In this document: positions 12,945 through 24,584 of the stretch, piece after piece
Position numbering within the stretch: the stretch's first letter is position 1
How the letters are laid out: each line of letters opens with the position of its first letter
Assembly (NCBI GenBank): GCA_902728285.1
Contig: CACVBU010001294.1
Location: 1,742,384-1,806,383, forward strand
DNA: 64,000 nucleotides
Source of the DNA: Clytia hemisphaerica
Lineage: Eukaryota > Cnidaria > Hydrozoa > Leptothecata > Clytiidae
Direction: 5' to 3'
Translations under genes and position numbers: made by a program
Notes under the pieces: generated by a model
Databases searched by the model: none
The model's input: the letters and a program-made list of their open reading frames with translations, nothing else
Told to the model about the DNA's origin: nothing

Positions 12945-14613
12945 TTATTGTTGTGTTGCACGAGTATGTGCCCTAGATTTAAAAAACAATTTGGATTCTT
13001 TAATAAATTCTTTCAGGTCTTTGATTTCCCTGATATTTTTCGGGAGTTCGTTAAAAATTTGAGCTTGGTCCTGAAATGTCTTAGATAAGCCAAAATCAAT
13101 TTTAATACCATCATACTGTGAGCGAAGCTTCCGAGGCTGAGTTACTTTCACCAAAGAAAGATATGAAGGCCATTTTTTATCATTAAGGGCCTTGTAAACA
13201 AGTTTGGAAACATTAAAATCAATAAGCTCTTTTATTGGTAACCATTGCAGATCGACAACGTCTTTCAGTGTGGCATATCGGTTTAGGACATATCCTGCAG
13301 CAATGTTCTGTATACGTTGCAGACGATTTAATAAGTAATCGGGGATCTGTCCGAATACGACTATGGAGTACGCTATTTTCGATAGCACTATAGCTTCAGC
13401 GAGTGATTTCCGAACTTTAAATGGTGTGAAACGTTGGAAATTACGAAGAGCTCGAATGGTACCATGACTGGATTTTATAATTTGGTTGATATGGTCGGAC
13501 CAGGATAGACTTTTATCAAAATGAAGACCAAGAAGCTTGACGACATCTTTTTGTTCAATTGATTTTTTTGAACAAGAAATAAGATACGAGTAGTCACTAC
13601 ATAATTTGTGATATGACGCTAGACGTTTGGTTGAAAAGATGATGTATTGCAGTTTATCAGCATTGAACAAGAGATTATGATCAGCTGACCAGGTGGAAAG
13701 TGATTCGATATCAGTCTCGATTTCCCGGATGCATTGAAGTATATCACGAATTTTTGAGTGACGATAAAGCGTTGTGTCATCAGCATATTGGATACTGAGA
13801 GAGGAGATTTGATCAGATAATTCGGTAACATATAGGTTAAATAAAACTGGACCCAAAATACTGCCTTGAGGGACACCAAAGTAAATGGGTTGAACGGGTG
13901 ATCTTTTATCGTTCACTTGCACAAATTGCTGACGGTTTGTGAGATAGCTTATAATGATTTGCAATGACATGGAACTAAAGTTTAACCTTTTTAAGTTTAT
14001 CAATGAGGGTAAAATGGTCGATCGTATCGAATGCCTTGGAGTAGTCGATAAGAATTGATAGTGTAATTTCACTTTTATTCATAGCTTTGATTATATCATC
14101 ACGTAGTTTTAAGAGTAGCGTTGTTGTGGTGTGCCCTTTCCGAAATCCAGATTGATTTGGACGGTAAAGTGAATTCCTTTCAAAGAAATCGCATAATTGT
14201 GTTAAAATAACACGCTCGTAGACTTTCGATAAAACCGGTAGGATTGATATTGGTCTGTAGTCTTTTAATTTCGTTGGATGGTCAATTTTTGGGACTGGGC
14301 TGACTCGAGCAATCTTCCACTTATCTGGGAATAAATGTTTATCAATTGAATTGTTAATAATGTTAACAAGAGGAGATACAAGATACTCATTGACTGGCTT
14401 CAGGTATCGTACCGGTATATTGTCATACCCGCTTGAGCAATCATTTTTCAGTTTTTTAAGTATACTCAAGACCTCTTCATAATTCGTATGCTTGATTGTA
14501 AAAACATTCTCATCATTTTCGATGGTTGGGTTACCCAGTAAATCATCATAATTTGCAGGTTTATTAGGTTTTTTTGTGAGGTTAGAAGCAAGATTACAAT
14601 AGTAATTGTTCAT
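12945..14613 (-). pseudogene. LINE ORF part 2: reverse transcriptase in two frames
   Basis: The N-terminal RT half (13975-14613) holds the KLKNDCSSGYDNIPVRYL and YRPISILPVLSKVYERV fingers and SKAFDTIDH. The second half (12945-14072) carries GVPQGSILGPVLFNLYV and the catalytic QYADDTTLY, then the thumb and a connector typical of CR1/Jockey elements. The halves overlap in different frames, showing an indel near 13985. The aspartates of YADD are intact. It is non-functional as it stands because of the frameshifts. Confidence 0.85.
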
Positions 14614-14678
14614 GTCGGAAGGTTCGTGGTTTATTTTAGTGTTCTGCTTGGTTAAAATTCGGTCAATTGTTCTCCAGA

Positions 14679-16253
14679 CTATCGATGGATTTTTCGAAGA
14701 TAGAGCTTTCCGAAGAAATTCGTTTTTAAGCTCTTTACAGTTTTTTTGTATGCTTTAAGAATCTCTTTATAGCGTGCATGATGATCATTGTTAACGTTTT
14801 TGTTCGCACGTGCATCTTCGAGTAATTGACGTTCTTGAATAATTTTTGGATCTTTCATCCACGGTGCAATCGGCCTGGTTATCCGTACTCTTTTCAATGG
14901 GGCGTGTGATTCGATACAGTCATATACAAGTTTATTGAGAATCGATATCTGATCATTGGGGTCGTCGAAGCTAAATACAAGGGATAACGGAAGTTGTTGA
15001 AAGTCGGATGTGAAAGAATTGATGTCAAAATTCTTTTCGTCTCGAATGTATTTATATCTCGGTTGAAAGCGTTCTTTTTTTATGTTAACAATAACGTATG
15101 GCATATCATGATCACTTACTTCGTCAGTGTGAATTACATCAGTATGGATGATTTTGGTTGAGATATTACTACTAATGTGATCAATTAAAGTTTTCCCATG
15201 TCTTGTAGCCTTGGTGATATGTTGCTTCAAATTCATAGAGTAAAGAATGTCTTTATATCTCCTGGTAGATTCTTTGATCTCTCCAAGCAGGTCAATGTTG
15301 GTGTCTCCTGCGATAAAGATTGGTCCGTTCCATTTAACATTCAAATCAGCCAATAACTTATCAAACTTTTCAAGCCATAATAACTTATCGTCTTCTTTGG
15401 AACTTGGCTGATACACAGTTACGATCAAATACGAATTGTTTTTATTTTTGCCTTTAGCCTCAACAATAACTACCTCAAGGTCTTTATGGTTTTTGGTAAT
15501 ATCTTTACGTTCGTGACGAGTAATCGTATCTTTGACATAAATGGCTACACCTCCTCCACGTTTTCCGACACGGTTTTTGTAGAAAAGTTTGTAACCCTCC
15601 AGTTCGGCAAGGCTTATTTGTTTTTCATTGTTTTGTAACCACGATTCACTAATGGTATAGATATCTAAGTTATATTTATTGACGACAATTGAGAATTCTC
15701 CAAGACTGGGTAGAAGTGATTGGGTGTCCAGGTGACCAATAGAGATGCGGTTTTTGTGATTTTGAAGAACTTCAATGTGAGGATCGATAATATCTTGCAC
15801 AGGGTTTGGGTTCATTACTTTGTGTATGGGAAGTTCCCTTTCTTTGTAAAAGGGTAGTTCACTACAGAAACAATTTGAGCATATCCACGAATAAGGTTTG
15901 ATAGCATTGTAATGTTTCTGCTGAGCTTTTGATATTTCGGAGCAAGTAATATGGGTCATTGAGAAGCAGATTTCACATTCGAATCGTTTACGGTTCGTTC
16001 CGACAGTTTTAGAGCAAACCGTACATTTTGGTTTGTTATTAGGAGCTGTTGGTCCAGGGTTCGTTTCGATATCACCACTTAGGACAATACTAAAAGTGGC
16101 AGTTGAGTTCGAGTAGTAGTTGGTTCTCGATTTAGCATATTTAATCGTCGATGGTGGCGCTGTCGCAGTAATCGTACTGATGAACGTTTCAATAGGAGTG
16201 ACGCAACCATGATTGGAGATAACCAATACCAAGCTGATGAGGACAGGAAACAT
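14679..16253 (-). pseudogene. LINE ORF part 1: signal-like leader, 2A peptide, PHD finger, AP endonuclease
   Basis: The first ATG is at 16253; upstream codons in frame lack ATG. Numbering from this Met, a hydrophobic leader (FPVLISLVLVI) fills residues 2-12. DIETNPGP lies at residues 61-68 (16050-16073), an exact match to the 2A consensus DxExNPGP. A C4HC3 PHD finger covers residues about 77-128. The endonuclease follows, with ISESWL, RGGGVAIYV, YQPSS, AGDTNID and SDHD. The first endonuclease motif has D where N is usual (HLDTQSL), and the usual GDFN reads GDTN. The ORF stops at 14679 after a frameshift, and the reverse transcriptase continues in another frame. Confidence 0.82.
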
Positions 16254-16299
16254 GATGATATTCACTTCCTTCCTTCCTTCTTTGAGTGGAATTACCGCT

Positions 16300-16544
16300 T
16301 TTATTGTACGGGGTTACCATGTAATTTTTCTTTTTATTTGGATTTTCCTCTTTGACTCAAATTTGGAGTTATGGTGTTTCTTTTTAGGGGAATTAGGGAT
16401 AAAAATGGAAAAGTTTGAGAAAATTCAGGAATTGCGGTCCCATTCAGGGTCACACTTGCAAATTTTGGCAAAATTAAAAAAAAAACTCAGTGAAAGGGAA
16501 AGGGTGTACCCCAGGGTCTGACTAGTTCAGTGAGACAGGGGTGT
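16300..16544. repeat. Degenerate repeat related to the CACCCCTKTCTCACAG family
   Basis: The right end GAGACAGGGGTG (near 16532) and the internal GGGTCTGA resemble the ends of elements at 25054, 55382 and 59431. The left end is unclear because the LINE 5' end abuts here. No gene is seen. Confidence 0.3.
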
Positions 16545-16674
16545 GTTGATCTTCGGGTATTGTATTTGTCCGGATGGATCTGCTTCCTCTTGAACTACAC
16601 GATCAATATAGTAGTTTTTAACTCGATTCTGAAAAGATCTGATCTGATTTGAATAGAATGGGTTTCAGAGAAAT

Positions 16675-16864
16675 CTCACTTTCACTAGAGCTGGTTGAGA
16701 TGTATCAGTGTCAATTCCTTACCGGCCCTGGTAATATCGCTTTGAATATTTGTAATATCGTGTCGATGGTCTTAATTTACGCAGTGGTATATGGTATATA
16801 TATTTAGACGCTTTAAAATGTTAAAAGATTTTTTTGAAGTTGTCCAGCTCTAGTGAAAGTGAGG
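16675..16864. mobile_element. Small MITE, about 190 bp
   Basis: Inverted ends share CTCACTTTCACTAGAGCTGG (16675-16694 and, complemented, 16844-16863). The interior is non-coding. A target duplication is not clear. From here to 18240 there is only AT-rich sequence without a supportable gene. Confidence 0.55.
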
Positions 16865-18240
16865 TCATTCTGAAAACATGTAAAAAATGTGTCGATTAGT
16901 GTTATTTTTGCCTTGATGTCTGTAAATAAGAAAAATTTTTAAGAAAAAGGTAAAGGAAGCTCTTCCAAACTTCCTAGCTGAATATTTTGTTACATAATTT
17001 GATGGGTTGTCCAGTATAAGAGTATTTTCACTTATTTTTTAGACACGTTACAGTATTTCAATATTATTTTTATTATTCTGCGGTTGTTGCTGAAATCGAT
17101 TTAAAAGCCTCTTCCCTTTGACCACAAATTTCCTTAAAAGAAGGAGATTCATAGACTTCAACATTTCACGCCTTTTAAAAGCATTGGTTTGATCCTATTT
17201 TGTGCCGGCTCCATGAGGATTTGTTTGTGTCAGTAATTTTAGGGAAAACGTGAATTTTGTATTTTTGTTATTAAAAAAGATTGTCCTGATGGCAGGCATA
17301 TATTTTTGACCGCTTGATTTAATATCAAAATGTTGCCAGCGATTCATATTGTTATTGTAGGGAAAAAAACATTTTGAGCAATGCTTTGTTTGAATGGATG
17401 GATTTAAGGCTTTTAAATGAAGAATGAATATTCTCTAAGATGACTCGTTATTAAAAAAAAAAAGTTTCTTTTTTTTTCTTCAGTTTTCTCTGCACTGATG
17501 GTTTAGAATAATTAATTTGGAATTTTCATGTCTATGTTACACCAGAAGTTACTCGTTAAAGGAGGACCTTTTTACAATGACTGGTCAAATCTCTAAAACC
17601 CCGCTGTATTTCTTCACTTTTCGCTCAAATGAACAAAATCTGGTTGCAAAAATAAAGAAATTAAAGGAAAATCGTATTGTTTCAGTTGTATTTAAAAAAT
17701 AATGGAGTTTAAAAGTGTTATCAAGCATTTAAAGGAAATAAATGTTCATCAACTTGTTAAAAAACATACGTTTTCTTAACCTGTCTATCAAAATGGGAGA
17801 TTTTTCGTTTCCTGATTTTCGTGGGAAACATTTCACCATTTTTTTACTAGTTTCTGATTTATGTCATCTAATATTCTGTTATGACATATGGAAGCCGATA
17901 TATTGTATCCATTTTTCCCAAACTCCTCAATCCTAGATTTTTTCTACTTTTTTTCGATAACGTGAAAACATTTAACAATGAAATAAATATTTTATTTTTG
18001 CACGTTTTGGACTTTTACCAAATGAGACCCTTGTATTTTACACCTTTCCTCGTAGTACAACTTCCTTGTGTTTTTTACATAACTTTTCGAAGTGATATAT
18101 CTATTTTGTCGTTTAATAAATTGATGGACCAAACAAAGTCTACGCAGGTTAGAATGAATGAATATTTTACTTCATTTTTCTACACTCATTCGAATCATCT
18201 TATTGTACCTTATATTGAGCTGTTCCATAAAATTTCCATA

Positions 18241-18508
18241 CAGGAGGGTGGACAAACCTTTTCAAGTGGAAACAAATTTCTTGGTGTAGATACCGCCTGG
18301 AAAATGGCAAAATTTGCATAAGAACCCTTGGAAAAAATTATTTTCATGTCTTAAAGCGAAGGTGGACGACCTAAAATTTTCTTGCTTATTCACCTCCTGG
18401 AAATTCAAGAATAACTTGTTACCCCCTGGAAAAATGAAAAAATACTTCTTTAGACCCTCTGGAAATTCTTCTCGGATTACCCCCTGGAAATGTTCGTCCA
18501 CCCATCTG
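18241..18508. mobile_element. MITE with TA duplication and internal ACCCCCTGGAAA repeats
   Basis: The ends CAGGAGGGTGGACAAAC and CAGATGGGTGGACGAAC are inverted, with TA on both flanks (18239-18240, 18509-18510). The interior repeats an ACCYCCTGGAAA word about six times, like a short degenerate minisatellite. Open frames on both strands through it are by-products of the repeat. Confidence 0.65.
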
Positions 18509-18965
18509 TATGGAAATAAAATGGGCCCTATTTACTTTACAAATTTTTCTTTATTTAATAGTTAAATGGTTAACTAAACAACTCAAGCCTTAGCGGCTCG
18601 GTCAGTTCTTGAGGAGAGTGGTAACGAATGGTGTTTTCCATATCATCATGGATATTCACTTTTTAAGGAATATTATCCTATAGGATATACTTTATAAAGT
18701 ATTCTTAGGTTAGAATCCAAACCCATCTAGTAATACATACCTCAGCGGAAATTTGGCATTTTTGTCAAAACATTTAGCATTGCTAAGGGATAATCTGGAA
18801 TTTACCGGTAAAGCACTTTAAAGATCGGTATTCTAAAGTTCAATTGTCAAACTCCATGATGCAATAATATTCTTAGCATATTCTTAGCTTTGTTCTAAAT
18901 ACCACTTAAGAATACTTTGCGCCGAAAAAGGATGTCCATTTATTTCCGCACCCAGTCTCATCATA

Positions 18966-19201
18966 CACGCTTTTTTTTATAAGAATTTCATCATGGATAT
19001 TCTTAACGTTTTTGCGGAAATCATCCTAAAATATTCTTACATCATTTCAGGTTAGGATCCTAATTCAGAGTAGATTTAACATTTAGTACATACGTCTCAA
19101 AATTCCATGATGGTGATATTCTTTGCATATTCTTAATTTTTTGGCCATTTTCATCACGGACATTCTTATAAAAAAATGTATTCTTATAAAAAAATAGCGT
19201 G
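18966..19201. mobile_element. MITE of the CACG-T(n)-ATAAGAA family, copy 1
   Basis: The ends are CACGCTTTTTTTTATAAGA and its complement, with TA on each side (18964-18965, 19202-19203). The interior is full of ATGGATATTCTT/AAGAATATCCAT words in both orientations. A decayed relative without clean ends covers about 18640-18930. Confidence 0.7.
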
Positions 19202-19298
19202 TAATCTGACCTTGCCGCTAAAGCTTCGGGATTGTATCGAATAGGTACAAAATGAATTTCACATAAGAACGGACTCTTTCTCAGAATAGGCTCTGGTA

Positions 19299-19428
19299 CA
19301 CGTTTTTTCTTTATAAGAATAGTGTTCTTTGACTGAGGTTATGCATTATTCTTGTTTTTCTATTTTCTAACTTTGAAATCTCACCCTGATATTCTTATAG
19401 AAGTTATTCTTATAAGAAAAACAGCGTG
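19299..19428. mobile_element. MITE of the CACG-T(n)-ATAAGAA family, copy 2 (short)
   Basis: It has the same terminal design, CACGTTTTTTCTTTATAAGA, with TA flanks at 19297-19298 and 19429-19430. At 130 bp it is the shortest copy. Confidence 0.65.
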
Positions 19429-19773
19429 TATGTTTTCTTTTATCCTTTTATCGTTTCCATCCCCAAGTATTTAAAATTGCGACTTTGAAAAAAAAGTGGC
19501 GTATCAAATTTTTTTTACCCTCTTATAAGGTCAAATAGTATAAATTATCTTGAACCATCTGATTATTTTTTTGGAGGTGGGATGAGTGATTTTGATTGTA
19601 TTTTGAAAGTAACTATTCGGTTTATTCTGCGTGGGCTAAGGTACCTTAATACCGACCATGTCTATAATTCGGTGATACTTTTGCTAGTTAAATGAAGGAC
19701 CAAACTGGGGATTGCACTGTAGTAGCGAAACAATGAATTATATTTTCAAACGTAAGTTTAGTGTATTTGCTAA

Positions 19774-20015
19774 AGGCCGGTCTCCACTTTCGCGCGAAAT
19801 GAATGAAAACTTTTTGATATTTTTGCAAGGTCATTGGTCGGTTGAAAAATGAAGCAACTCCATTGGTCAAAATTGACGTAACGGTAAAAAAAGTTGAACT
19901 TCCTTCGACTTTTTTTTTGTTCGCGCGAAACTTTTTTATGATGTATCTTTTCTTTAAGCAAAAAAGGTTAGGAAAAAAATTGTCGCCCATTTCGTGCAAA
20001 AGTGGAGACCGGTCT
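19774..20015. mobile_element. MITE with TAA duplication (PIF/Harbinger-like)
   Basis: The ends AGGCCGGTCTCCACTTT and AGACCGGTCTCCACTTT are inverted, and TAA lies on each side (19771-19773, 20016-20018). A 3-bp TWA duplication with GGTCTCC ends fits PIF/Harbinger derivatives. Reading frames on the - strand within it are not genes. Confidence 0.7.
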
Positions 20016-20651
20016 TAATGTAGGTATCATACCTCGGTGTGCATTTTACAGCTGAAGGAGGATCTGGAAGCTCTAGGATAGAACAAGTTTTAAATACGAA
20101 GGCTGAAGTGAGATAATGGAAAAAGCGCTACCCTTTTTATAGCCACCTTTTTCAAGATAAAATGCAAACTTTCCTTGACCTAACAATATCTGACAAACTA
20201 ACGTTAGTCGGATGCATGACTTAAGAAAGTTTCTTTTCCTTCCCGGATGCCTCATCAGAATTTCATCGTTTATTCTTTTCGACGTTTTTCGTGTTACTTA
20301 CTTAGTCGAAATTTTAGTATGAACGGATTTGCCGAACCTCTACTTTTCGTTTTTTTCGTTCCGGAAGAAGGATGAAGATTTAAAGGTTCAGAGTAATAAC
20401 AATACCAATATTTTTGTTTGAGAGAAATATAATTTAAAGCATCATGGTGAGCCAGATAAAAATGTAACGAGTAGAAAAAGTCAGTACTGTAATAACAGTC
20501 AAAAGATGCTATTATGCTGAGAAGGTACCGGATGGTAGGGGAGAACGCCACACTTTCTCCCTGGATTTCTCTACTTACCCTTGATCCAATCTCTTAATTG
20601 CTGAGCATCAAGCAGAGAGGCATCAAGCATAATTTTGAGAATCTATGGTAT

Positions 20652-20723
20652 GACCCGACTAGGGGTGGAACCCACAATTTTGCAAACTGTAGCCGGATGC
20701 TCTACCACTGCACCACGGTTTGC
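20652..20723 (-). repeat. tRNA-derived SINE head
   Basis: On the - strand a D-arm/A-box like GTGCAGTGGTAGAGC is followed by CATCCGGCTACAGT and a B-box-like GGGTTCCACCCC, then AGTCGGGTC. The anticodon arm does not fold properly, so this is a SINE or tRNA pseudogene, not a functional tRNA. A homologous copy is at 22151-22212. Confidence 0.5.
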
Positions 20724-22150
20724 TACTATGCTACTAACTTCAAGAGACTTCTCTGTATCGATTAGGGGTAACCTTCTTAATGTTTCGATAGGGAAATCAA
20801 TGGTTTTTTTCTAAACTGCGAATCAGTTAATTATGGATGATTCGCCTATTTAATATCAGCTTTCTCAAGACTGGTGTCTTCTGTCCGAAAAATCTATTAT
20901 CAAAGTCTATTTTCAGACTGCACATTAGGGAAAGTTTTTTAGCGCGTATCAAGAAACTAATTCTTACCATTTTGTAGCCTGTACCTTCTGTACCGTTTTT
21001 TTATATTAAAAAAAACTTGCCGTGTGACGGTCTGTTATGGTTACCGAGATTCTGTGTCTCAGTTTGTCCTAGTTTTCTGGGCAAGAAATCATCGGTAAGA
21101 TCAGAATAACTCTCTAAATTTTGTAACATCTTGTCTTGGTTAACGAAACATCAGGTTCGGAAACAGAACCTTCTTTTTAAGTTTTTCAAGTATTTTATGA
21201 ACAACAATTTAGAACAATATTAACAGCAATAAAAAAAATTACAAAACTTGGTAATGTGATAGAAAATTCCACATCAGTGATAACTCAACTGCATAGTTAG
21301 CGCAAGCTACAACCTGGCCTGGGTAAAATAAAAGTTAAAAAAAAAAAAAAAATTATTGATTTAAAAAATGCAAAAGTTTGAGTTTTACAAACCCTTTAAA
21401 ATGTAGAAAAATAAACCGTGTAAATGAGAATAACACCAACAAAAGTATTTCTAAAATGCAATAAAGGAAACCAGAATATACAAATATCATAGTTTCTGAC
21501 AGTTGTAATACTTTTTGAGAAGTTTCTTTCTCCTGGATCTCAGAGATTTGCGTAAACACGACACGGAATATTGCCTTACCGTAACAATCTGAGCTTTGCG
21601 TTATCATTTCATTAAGAGAAGAAGGGTTTGGTACAGACTAACCATATTGCCACCATATGGTTTTCCACGGACAACGCATAACTGAAGCAAAACACAAAAG
21701 AAATAATCCCTCTTGAACCTATCGGAACCTATTGATTAGTGTATGTAGACTTTTCACAAAAACCTAAAGTTATTGAAGTATATGTTTCTAACACTATGGA
21801 TACTGGTGATGAATAAGGTACTTAAGTTTTGACGGATTTTATTTTTCTTGGGTACAAGAAGGGTACAAGAAGTGATACGAATGATTCATGGGATATCGGG
21901 GATATCGGGTTCCAGGAGAGGAGTAATTTAGCGATCTAAAATAATGCCAGTGGCACTTTTGATGGCTTAATCTTAATCGCGGATGGAGTTTACAAAGTTG
22001 GAATTTTCTCAATCTCTCAACTAAAAATTAAAATATGTTGTAAAAGGCGGACCAGAATTTATGTTTGTAAAGAAGCAGTCTATTGGTCTATACGGGTTAT
22101 AACTCAGGATAATTTTTCAATTTAGCAAACTAATAATTTGAAATCTCTAG

Positions 22151-22260
22151 CGTGAAGGTAGGGCGTCCGTCTACAGTGTGTAAGGCGGTTCATCCCAGTC
22201 GGGTCCTCCTTAAGATCCCAAAATGGTGCACGATACTTCTCTGCTTCATGGGTAGCAACT
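22151..22260 (+). repeat. tRNA-derived SINE, second copy
   Basis: GGTAGGGCGTCCGTCTACAG followed by GGTTCATCCC and AGTCGGGTC aligns with the - strand element at 20652-20723. The A-box part is weak. Outside the listed repeats, 20016-22940 shows no supportable gene. Confidence 0.45.
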
Positions 22261-22944
22261 AAAGAAAAGGATCAGGAGTTATACTAGACTGCAATCGTTT
22301 ATAATGCGTGTAATACAGTAGTATAGGTGTTATATGATAATACGATTATTGTTACGGAATTTAGTTTGACTAAAATTGTTCCCTCCATTACTTTCTGCTT
22401 TATTTCTACTATTTCTGAATTAGTCGTCTAGCTTACTAGACTAGAGCTTACTAGAACTTATTTCACGCCTTATATAAAGAAATAACGAAGACACAGTTAG
22501 TTATGAAATTGACACAAGTCGTTGTCCCGTATGGGGACACGTGAAACCACCTGTTTCAATAATGCCTTGTTCCAACAACAGGCAAGTAAAGTTTATTCCA
22601 GATTTTTTTAGATTTCCGGCATATACAATGGGCAACAAATGAAGTCTTTCCTTCAAAGAATTGATAGAAATAGAGGAAAGATATTACAACGGCCTGTAAT
22701 TGACAGATTATGGAACACCAGATGTACAAGGTTTCCTTGTTATGATTGTACTGCTTGTGTTGTGTGATTAGCTTTGAACAGTATAGTAGAAATAATTTCG
22801 AATGGAAGTGGAATGCTTTTCTGATTGGGAGATGAATTTTGGTGGGAATAATAATTAATAAAGGTGAATTTACAATGATAGTTGGAACAGGGGGGTCGGT
22901 ACTAAAATTTCAGACATTGTGTCGTTTAACAACTTCTTGGAATA

Positions 22945-23213
22945 CACGCTTTTTTTTTTATAAGAATACACTTTATAAGAATGTCCATGATGAAAATGGC
23001 CAAAAAATTAAGAATATCGTAATAATATCACCATCATGGAATTTAGCAACTGAACCCAAGAATGCCATTTTTAATGCATTTTAACCTGTAGATTGCCAAT
23101 TTCGATCTTAACCTAAGAATACCGTAAGAATATTTTTGGATGATTTTCACCAAAAAGTGAAGAATATCCATGATGATATGAAAAAACACCATTCTTATAA
23201 AAAAAAAAGCGTG
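22945..23213. mobile_element. MITE of the CACG-T(n)-ATAAGAA family, copy 3
   Basis: The ends CACGCTTTTTTTTTATAAGA and complement are TA-flanked at 22943-22944 and 23214-23215. The interior AAGAATATCCATGATG words match copy 1, which supports one family. Confidence 0.7.
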
Positions 23214-23793
23214 TACTGTACCCAAATCCTTTTAGTCCCATAGGGTACTAAAATACAAGAGCCAAAAGTGGTTCAAACCGTGTCAAAGTAAATCTCAGCC
23301 ACGATGAGCTTTCAATACGACGTGCTACATAATATGTTTAAAATTTGAACACACAACGCATAAAAAACATATGGGTTATCTCATCATGATTTCCATTGGG
23401 TCTTTTTCTTTTATCATTTTGATATTTAGGAAGAACTCCCTTCTCAGTGTTGTCTAGATCTTAATGTTTGATAAACTTATTTTGCTTTGGCGAATATTTT
23501 GAACCATTTTATGTTTCACATAATATTGCACTGCATCATATATCTGTTTGAAGCGAAAAAGTGGGTTTCTATTTTGGAATTTAATTTGGCGGAGGGCTGG
23601 AAAAAATCATTTCGGCTGGAATTTAATTTGGCGGTTGCAGGATACTGGTGGGGTAAAAAAAGTCTTGTTTTATAAGCAAAAAAGATGAAGGTCTGATAAA
23701 GTACCAATCTGGTGAAAAGGAAGAGATTTCGGCTGGAACTTACTTTTTCGGATTTCCAAGATTTCTTTCTTTAAGGTACAACCAAGATAAGTA

Positions 23794-23966
23794 CAGTTGA
23801 CGCTCTCTAATTCGATCTTCAAGGGGAATTGGAATTTCATCGAATAAGGGAGCTTATCGAATAAGGAAACGTCGTTTATGAGAGTTTCTTGTTGATGGGG
23901 ACTTTAAATTTCATCGAATAAGGGAGCCTATCGAATAGTAGAACGTCGAATTAGAGAGCGTCAACT
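23794..23966. mobile_element. pogo/Tigger-like MITE, 173 bp
   Basis: Perfect inverted ends CAGTTGACGCTCTCTAATTC lie inside TA duplications (23792-23793, 23967-23968). Two direct ATTTCATCGAATAAGGGAGC segments fill the interior. CAGTTGA ends with a TA target are typical of pogo/Tigger derivatives. No transposase is encoded. Confidence 0.8.
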
Positions 23967-24219
23967 GTACCTTGAAAACCAAGTCACGCACGGCGAGCTT
24001 CTTATAATTGACGCTATCAAGGTCTCTCACATAAGTATGTGAACCATAATTGGGATTATAAAAACAGTGAATTTCAAAGGTAATTACAATTAGAGGCCCA
24101 TTAAGAATGTAGTAAATATAGTTTTTCAGATATCTTTCATATTCTTCTAGTCTAGCAAGCTGCATTTAATGTAGACGATAACATTTAATGGAAAGAACTG
24201 ATTGGATGCGGTTCACCTA

Positions 24220-24384
24220 CACGTTTTTTATAAGAACAAACTATATAAGAACATAAATCTTCGATGGCCAAAATCTTAAGAACAAGTCAAAAACACCAGA
24301 TTTCTTAGAGTTTAGGCTTAAAACCCAAAAAGTTAAGAACATCCAAAGGATTAAAACATTTTAGAGGTTCTCTTAAAAAATGTG
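24220..24384. mobile_element. MITE of the CACG-T(n)-ATAAGAA family, copy 4
   Basis: Left end CACGTTTTTTATAAGAAC, right end complement CACATTTTTTAAGAGAACC, with TA at 24218-24219 and 24385-24386. This is a more diverged copy, lying about 200 bp upstream of the globin exon. Confidence 0.55.
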
Positions 24385-24584
24385 TATTATAATGTAGGTG
24401 TGTATCCTATCTAACTTAACTTAACGTTCAATAGCGCCCTCGATTTATTTTATATCAGTGGAATTTTAAGTATTCTTTGCACGTATATTTAGATAATTAG
24501 CAATGTATACAATTTAAATTATATGTCGTTTTAGATCCTATAGCAAAAGAATTTGATAAGACCCTTTTTGAAGACATTAAAAGA

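Larger units (their letters stand above)
10466..16290 (-). mobile_element. CR1-like (Jockey-superfamily) LINE, decayed, split by a foldback element
   Basis: The element reads on the - strand from a 5' region near 16290 to a 3' tail of about 13 TAA units at 10466-10503. It encodes, in order, a signal-like leader, a 2A peptide, a PHD finger, an AP-type endonuclease and a reverse transcriptase. Two frameshifts (near 14705 and 13985) break the reading frame, so this copy is dead. The 3'UTR is in two pieces (12828-12944 and 10504-10667) because a foldback transposon sits between them. The exact 5' boundary is uncertain; a CTTCC run lies at 16266-16280. CR1/L2-type assignment rests on domain order, the PHD finger and the short microsatellite tail. 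Confidence 0.8.

Noticed and set aside
16213..16521. 102-codon + strand frame at the LINE 5' end
   Set aside because: It overlaps the antisense of the LINE leader and runs into repeat sequence; no protein features.
20652..20723. Functional tRNA gene on the - strand
   Set aside because: The A- and B-box parts are present, but the acceptor and anticodon stems do not pair; a SINE head fits better.
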